The position numbers and the translations under genes are program-made. Source: Megasphaera sp. AM44-1BH (GTDB lineage Bacteria > Bacillota > Negativicutes > Veillonellales > Megasphaeraceae). From it: 18,075 bases of DNA. The stretch is taken from contig NZ_QSFA01000030.1 of the NCBI RefSeq assembly GCF_003467125.1, positions 1-18,075 on the forward strand, written 5' to 3'. This document shows positions 14,833-18,075 of this stretch, in pieces (position 1 is the first letter of the stretch; each line of letters begins with the position of its first letter). The notes beneath the pieces were generated by a model that saw only the letters and a list, made by a program, of their open reading frames with translations, was not told the DNA's origin and ran no database searches.

Positions 14833-14860
14833 GAGAAATCAATCAATCTTTTTTTCCTTC

Positions 14861-14888
14861 TTGACAAATCCTGCAGTCATGGTAAAAT
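14861..14888 (+). promoter_or_regulatory. Promoter of the SAM-riboswitch / metQ-metF unit
   Basis: A consensus -35 TTGACA (14861-14866) and -10 TAAAAT (14883-14888) have a 16-bp spacer, placing transcription start near 14895. Confidence 0.75.
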
Positions 14889-14933
14889 GGCTTCAACAAT
14901 TTCATCACGTACTGTCTTATGACAGTACACACA

Positions 14934-15024
14934 TTTATCCAGAGCGGCGGAGGGACGGGCCCTATGAAACCCGGCAACCGATAATACGGTGCCAATTCCT
15001 GCGGAAGAAATTCCGGGAGATAAA
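14934..15024 (+). promoter_or_regulatory. SAM-I (S-box) riboswitch aptamer
   Basis: The segment shows the S-box hallmarks. P1 halves are TTTATC (14934-14939) and GATAAA (15019-15024). Conserved core sequences are AGAGCGGCGGAGGGA, GGGCCCTATGAAACCCGGCAA, GGTGCCAATTCC and the closing GGGAGATAA. With the terminator at 15036-15067 it forms a SAM-off attenuator: bound SAM stabilises P1 and frees the terminator, whereas low SAM lets GAGATAAAG pair with CTTTCTC ahead of the terminator. A separate 8-bp hairpin (14909-14928) lies in the leader upstream of the aptamer. Confidence 0.96.
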
Positions 15025-15035
15025 GAAAATGATGT

Positions 15036-15067
15036 ACTCTTTCTCTTTCGGGAAAGAGTCTTTTTTT
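15036..15067 (+). terminator. Riboswitch-controlled terminator before metQ
   Basis: ACTCTTTC (15036-15043) pairs with GAAAGAGT (15052-15059), followed by C and seven T residues. It is the expression platform of the SAM-I riboswitch; metQ starts 37 nt further on. Confidence 0.9.
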
Positions 15068-15104
15068 ATGCCCTCTGGAGGCCTTAGATGACAGGAGGGG
15101 TAAT

Positions 15105-15938
15105 ATGAAACACTGGAAAATCTGGATAACCGCGGCAGCTGTCGCAATCGGAACCGCTGCATTTCTCATGGCCGGCTGTGGTGGGCAGAAACCGGCCGGT
15201 GGCCGGGAAGTGTCACAGAATGTCAAAATCACCGTCGGTGCATCACCGGTACCACATGGAGAAATCCTGAAAGAAATCAAGCCCATGCTTATCGCTGAAG
15301 GAGTAGACCTGGACATTATCGAATTCACCGATTATGTCAAACCCAATCTGGCTCTGCAGGATAAAGAACTGGACGCCAATTTCTATCAGCATGAACCCTA
15401 TATGGAAAAATTTAACAATGAACATGGTACCGACCTGGTTGCCCTGTGCAAAGTCCATGTCGAACCGATGGGCATCTATTCCCATAAAATCAAGGAACTA
15501 TCCCAGCTTGGGCAGAACGCCAAAGTCGCCATCCCTAATGATCCTACCAACGGTGGCCGTGCGCTTCTCGTACTCCAGACGGCAGGCCTGATCAGCCTGA
15601 AAGACGGTGGCAGCATTGCTTCTACTGTTCAGGATATCGAAAAAAATGACAAGAATCTCCAGTTCATCGAACTCGATGCTGCCCAGATTCCCCGTTCTCT
15701 GGATGATGTGGATATAGCACTCATCAATACCAATTACGCCCTTGAAGCAGGACTCAATCCGCTCCAGGACGCCTTATTCACCGAATCCAAGGATTCGCCT
15801 TATGCCAATGTGCTGGTCGTACGCCGCGGCGATGAAAACCGTCCGGAAATCCAGAAGCTGGCAAAAGCACTGCAATCACCGGAAGTGAAAAAATTCATTG
15901 AAGAAAAATACAAAGGAGCTATTATTCCCAGCTTCTGA
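15105..15938 (+). CDS. metQ: Methionine ABC transporter substrate-binding lipoprotein
   Basis: The 277-residue protein belongs to the NlpA/MetQ family. It has a signal peptide with a basic start and hydrophobic core, and a lipobox LMAGC with lipidated Cys25, so it is membrane-anchored. Typical MetQ text follows: ITVGASPVPHGEILKEI, EFTDYVKPNLAL, LDANFYQHEPYMEKFN, VHVEPMGIYSHKIK, VAIPNDPTNGGRALLVLQ and ALINTNYALEAGL. It binds methionine for import by MetN and MetI, neither of which is in the window. The start has AGGAGGGG a few nt upstream. A SAM-I riboswitch controls it, which supports methionine as ligand, and metF follows 30 nt downstream. Confidence 0.95.
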   Translation: MKHWKIWITAAAVAIGTAAFLMAGCGGQKPAGGREVSQNVKITVGASPVPHGEILKEIKPMLIAEGVDLDIIEFTDYVKPNLALQDKELDANFYQHEPYMEKFNNEHGTDLVALCKVHVEPMGIYSHKIKELSQLGQNAKVAIPNDPTNGGRALLVLQTAGLISLKDGGSIASTVQDIEKNDKNLQFIELDAAQIPRSLDDVDIALINTNYALEAGLNPLQDALFTESKDSPYANVLVVRRGDENRPEIQKLAKALQSPEVKKFIEEKYKGAIIPSF

Positions 15939-15968
15939 TAACACTATTTCATAATGAGGGGTATGTAC

Positions 15969-16826
15969 ATGAAAACTTGTGATTTATTTTCTAAGAAAAC
16001 TGTTTTTTCCTTTGAAGTCTTTCCACCGAAAAAAGAAATTCCTGTTGAAACAGTCTATCCGACACTGGAAAAACTGAGTGGTCTCCATCCGGATTTTATC
16101 AGCGTCACCTGCGGAGCCGGCGGCAAGGGGGGGAATCTTACCGTAGAAGTCGCTTCCAAAATCAAAAGTCTGGGTTGTGAAACAGCGGCACACCTGCCCT
16201 GCATCAATCTCGATAAAGAGGAAGTGCTGGATACACTGCAGAAACTGCGGGAACACGGTATTGAAAATATTCTGGCCCTGCGCGGTGATAAAACGCCCGG
16301 TATCGAACCTAAATGCGTATTTCCCCATGCCAGCGACCTCATCGCTTTTATCCGTCAGCAGACAGGGGATGAATTCAACGTTATCGGCGCCTGCTATCCC
16401 GAAGGCCACCCCAATTCCAAAACATTGGCAGAAGACGTGGAACATCTGAAAATCAAAGTCGATGCCGGTGCCAGCGAACTCATTACACAGCTGTTCTTCG
16501 ATAACCACGATTTTTACAATTTCCTCGACAAATCGACCCAGGCTGGAATCCGCGTCCCTATCGAAGCGGGTATCATGCCCGTCACCAACAAGAAACAGAT
16601 TGAACGGATGGTCACTCTTTGCGGGGCTACCCTTCCTCTGAAGTTCCAGAAAATCCTGACCCGGTACGGTCATGACAATACCGCCCTGCGCGATGCCGGA
16701 ATCGCCTATGCCATCGATCAGATTGTGGACCTCCTGGCCAACGGTGTAGACGGCGTCCATATCTACACCATGAACAATCCATACGTGGCCACCCGCATTG
16801 CCGACGCTATCCGCACTCTGCTATAG
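15969..16826 (+). CDS. metF: 5,10-methylenetetrahydrofolate reductase
   Basis: MetF reduces methylene-THF to methyl-THF, the methyl donor for methionine synthesis, using FAD. The 285-residue product is family length. It has SFEVFPPK with catalytic Glu16, FISVTCGAGG, AAHLPC, LALRGD with Asp107, GACYPEGHP, LITQLFFD, EAGIMPV and a C-terminal GVHIYTMN. The start is the ATG at 15969-15971, chosen because GAGGGG lies 7 nt upstream; in-frame ATGs at 15954 and 15963 lie before or too near that site. It is co-transcribed with metQ under the SAM riboswitch, joining methionine uptake and methyl-group supply. It ends with TAG. Confidence 0.96.
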   Translation: MKTCDLFSKKTVFSFEVFPPKKEIPVETVYPTLEKLSGLHPDFISVTCGAGGKGGNLTVEVASKIKSLGCETAAHLPCINLDKEEVLDTLQKLREHGIENILALRGDKTPGIEPKCVFPHASDLIAFIRQQTGDEFNVIGACYPEGHPNSKTLAEDVEHLKIKVDAGASELITQLFFDNHDFYNFLDKSTQAGIRVPIEAGIMPVTNKKQIERMVTLCGATLPLKFQKILTRYGHDNTALRDAGIAYAIDQIVDLLANGVDGVHIYTMNNPYVATRIADAIRTLL

Positions 16827-16857
16827 GCTTCATAAGACAACACCTGATTGCATTGAC

Positions 16858-16886
16858 TTGTATTTTTGCTATTTCTTCCGTATAAT
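16858..16886 (+). promoter_or_regulatory. Promoter of the HMA-domain gene
   Basis: A -35 TTGTAT (16858-16863) and consensus -10 TATAAT (16881-16886) have a 17-bp spacer. A second TATAAT (16894-16899) and a weakly Fur-like TAAAATTCATTCTCA (16899-16913) follow. Confidence 0.5.
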
Positions 16887-16938
16887 AGATGTGTATAATA
16901 AAATTCATTCTCATATATAAGATGTGGAGGGGATATAC

Positions 16939-17202
16939 ATGGGATTCTTCAGTAACCTTTTCGGTTCCAGTCAGGAAGGAAAAGAAAAATATATCTATAT
17001 CAACGGCATGATGTGCGACCATTGCGCGGCCCACGTAAAAGAAGCGCTGGAAGCCGTGCCCGGGGTCCTGAAAGCCAAAGTCAGCCTTATGGACAAACGG
17101 GCTACCGTCCATGTAACCGATGAAGCCGATGACAAGGCCATGTTTAAAGCTGTCGTCAATGCCGGCTATTCCGTAGACAAGATTACCGACACAAAAGAAT
17201 AA
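16939..17202 (+). CDS. Small heavy-metal-associated (HMA) domain protein, CopZ-like
   Basis: The 87-residue protein is a single HMA (ferredoxin-like) domain preceded by a short tail (MGFFSNLFGSSQEGKEK). The metal-binding motif is GMMCDHC with Cys26 and Cys29, followed by AAHVKEALEAVPGV and a C-terminal VNAGYSVDKI, the usual end of such domains. It is a likely copper (or other soft-metal) chaperone in the cytosol. The start is the ATG at 16939-16941, with GGAGGGG 6 nt upstream; an in-frame GTG at 16924 overlaps that region. No metal-transporting ATPase gene is adjacent, so its partner is unknown. The gene has its own promoter and a strong terminator. Confidence 0.9.
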   Translation: MGFFSNLFGSSQEGKEKYIYINGMMCDHCAAHVKEALEAVPGVLKAKVSLMDKRATVHVTDEADDKAMFKAVVNAGYSVDKITDTKE

Positions 17203-17253
17203 AAAGCATCGTCACTGCCATCCCGATGCACGTATACTTACGATGCCGTATAC

Positions 17254-17294
17254 AAAGAACCAGGGCCTGTCGTTTGACAGGCCCTGGTTCTTTT
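17254..17294. terminator. Strong bidirectional terminator between HMA gene and adhesin gene
   Basis: An 18-bp perfect stem (17254-17271 with 17276-17293) has a 4-nt loop GTTT; the plus-strand end runs into TTTT. It lies between convergent genes and can serve both. Confidence 0.92.
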
Positions 17295-17340
17295 ATAGTA
17301 TATTCTATGTTACTTTTACAGTTGTTTCTGCTATGGCAGG

Positions 17341-18075
17341 TTATTTAGCAGCTTTTTCTGCTTTGAGCTGTTCAATTTCTTTCTGCTGAGCCGCTAACTG
17401 ATCCTGTAACTGACCAACCACTTTGTACAGTTCTTCCGCATCCGGCGAAGTAGTTTTTGTCTTAGCCGAGGACGGGCCAATCTTGAAGCTCAGTCCAAAG
17501 GTATACGCATTGTCAGAATCACCCATGGTGCTGGCGGCACTGAACATAACATTTTCGTTCGGGCGGTAGAACGCACCGAGAGCGACGCTGTTTTCCCCTT
17601 TGAACGAACCGGAAGCGACGGCGAAGTTGAGCTTATTAGCCGGGTCAAAGTCGAGAGGATGGAGGCCAGCCAATGCAGCCGAACGAGCACCGACTTTATT
17701 GATGTCCGTCTTCATGGAGCTGTAATCGCTGAACAACTGATTGATGTTAGCACTGTTCTGACCTACCTGAGCATCCAGGACATTCAGATTCTTGCCAACG
17801 CTATTATTGCTCTTGACATAGTTGCCATCTTTTGTCGTACCAATAGCCTGTGCATTGTTTGCAATCTGATTCTGCAATGTCTGGTCAGCAGCTGCACGGG
17901 TCTGGGCTTCCTGCAGATCGACAGCACTCAGTGCATTGAACCCGTCAGCTACGTTCTTGTTAATCGTATTGACAGAACTTACCAGATTGTCGTTGACCTG
18001 TTTGATGACTTTATCCTGTGCAGCATCAGCACCCTTGCGTTCTGCCCGTTCCTGTGCAACAGCCTGATCACGGGC
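17341..18075 (-). CDS. YadA-type trimeric autotransporter adhesin, C-terminal part (runs off the window)
   Basis: The minus-strand frame is open from the window end to TAA at 17341-17343, giving 244 C-terminal residues; the start lies outside. The visible part begins with an Ala/Gln/Asp-rich coiled-coil stalk (AVAQERAERKGADAAQDK, NINQLFSDYSSMKTDINK). The YadA membrane-anchor domain follows: VGARSAALAGLHPLDFD, then four barrel strands ending AYTFGLSFKIG. Trimers of this domain form a 12-stranded outer-membrane barrel that displays the stalk and head. Unlike classical members, which end at the last strand, about 43 more residues follow, with a linker and a heptad-like LYKVVGQLQDQLAAQQKEIEQLKAEKAAK. 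These would face the periplasm. Ligand and head domains cannot be judged from this fragment. Confidence 0.9.
   Translation of the reverse strand, partial: ARDQAVAQERAERKGADAAQDKVIKQVNDNLVSSVNTINKNVADGFNALSAVDLQEAQTRAAADQTLQNQIANNAQAIGTTKDGNYVKSNNSVGKNLNVLDAQVGQNSANINQLFSDYSSMKTDINKVGARSAALAGLHPLDFDPANKLNFAVASGSFKGENSVALGAFYRPNENVMFSAASTMGDSDNAYTFGLSFKIGPSSAKTKTTSPDAEELYKVVGQLQDQLAAQQKEIEQLKAEKAAK

Noticed and set aside
15984..16760. Minus-strand frame (258 codons) opposite metF
   Set aside because: metF is unambiguous in sequence and context; the antisense frame has no start signal or domain.
1..18075. CRISPR arrays, insertion sequences, tRNA or rRNA genes, phage genes
   Set aside because: I saw no regularly spaced repeats, transposase or phage-like products, or tRNA-like cloverleaf; the tRNA-like signal near 14560 is the T-box antiterminator.

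Overview
The window looks like chromosomal DNA from a diderm Firmicute of the class Negativicutes (Megasphaera/Dialister/Veillonella-like). Two observations point there. A T-box leader and a SAM-I riboswitch, both typical of Firmicutes, lie next to the end of a YadA-type trimeric autotransporter gene, which needs an outer membrane. The placement is inferred from gene content, not from a database search.

Region 1 (1-6923) is a hexuronate / 2-keto-3-deoxygluconate (KDG) catabolic locus. On the minus strand are a GntP-family permease and glucuronate isomerase (uxaC). Divergent from them is a LacI-family regulator, and the shared intergenic region carries two CG-centred operator-like palindromes and promoters for both directions. 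Convergent to the regulator is a second minus-strand operon: a DgoK-type KDG/KDGal kinase, KDPG aldolase (eda), and an SDR of the gluconate 5-dehydrogenase / DhuD / KduD family. The SDR gene is split by a single in-frame amber codon. Kinase plus aldolase convert KDG to pyruvate and glyceraldehyde 3-phosphate. UxuA, UxuB and KduI are not in the window.

Region 2 (6960-10856) is a terminator-bounded, AT-richer module: a PLP aminotransferase translationally coupled to a DAACS-family amino-acid symporter, with a divergent PucR-type regulator. The symporter lacks the arginine that reads acidic side chains, so a neutral amino acid is the likelier substrate.

Region 3 (10913-14832) is an ECF transporter operon on the minus strand: ATPase, EcfT, an unusual fusion of a TrpP-like S component to a second ECF ATPase, and an SGNH hydrolase. 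It is preceded by a T-box leader whose specifier reads UGG (Trp). Together these suggest a dedicated, tRNA-Trp-controlled tryptophan ECF importer. This is the most interesting system in the window.

Region 4 (14861-16826) is divergent from Region 3: a SAM-I riboswitch controls metQ (methionine-binding lipoprotein) and metF (methylenetetrahydrofolate reductase). The two amino-acid-sensing leaders therefore stand back to back.

Region 5 (16853-18075) holds a small HMA metal-binding protein, a strong hairpin terminator, and the 3' part of a YadA-type adhesin gene. The adhesin's membrane anchor is followed by an extra coiled-coil tail.
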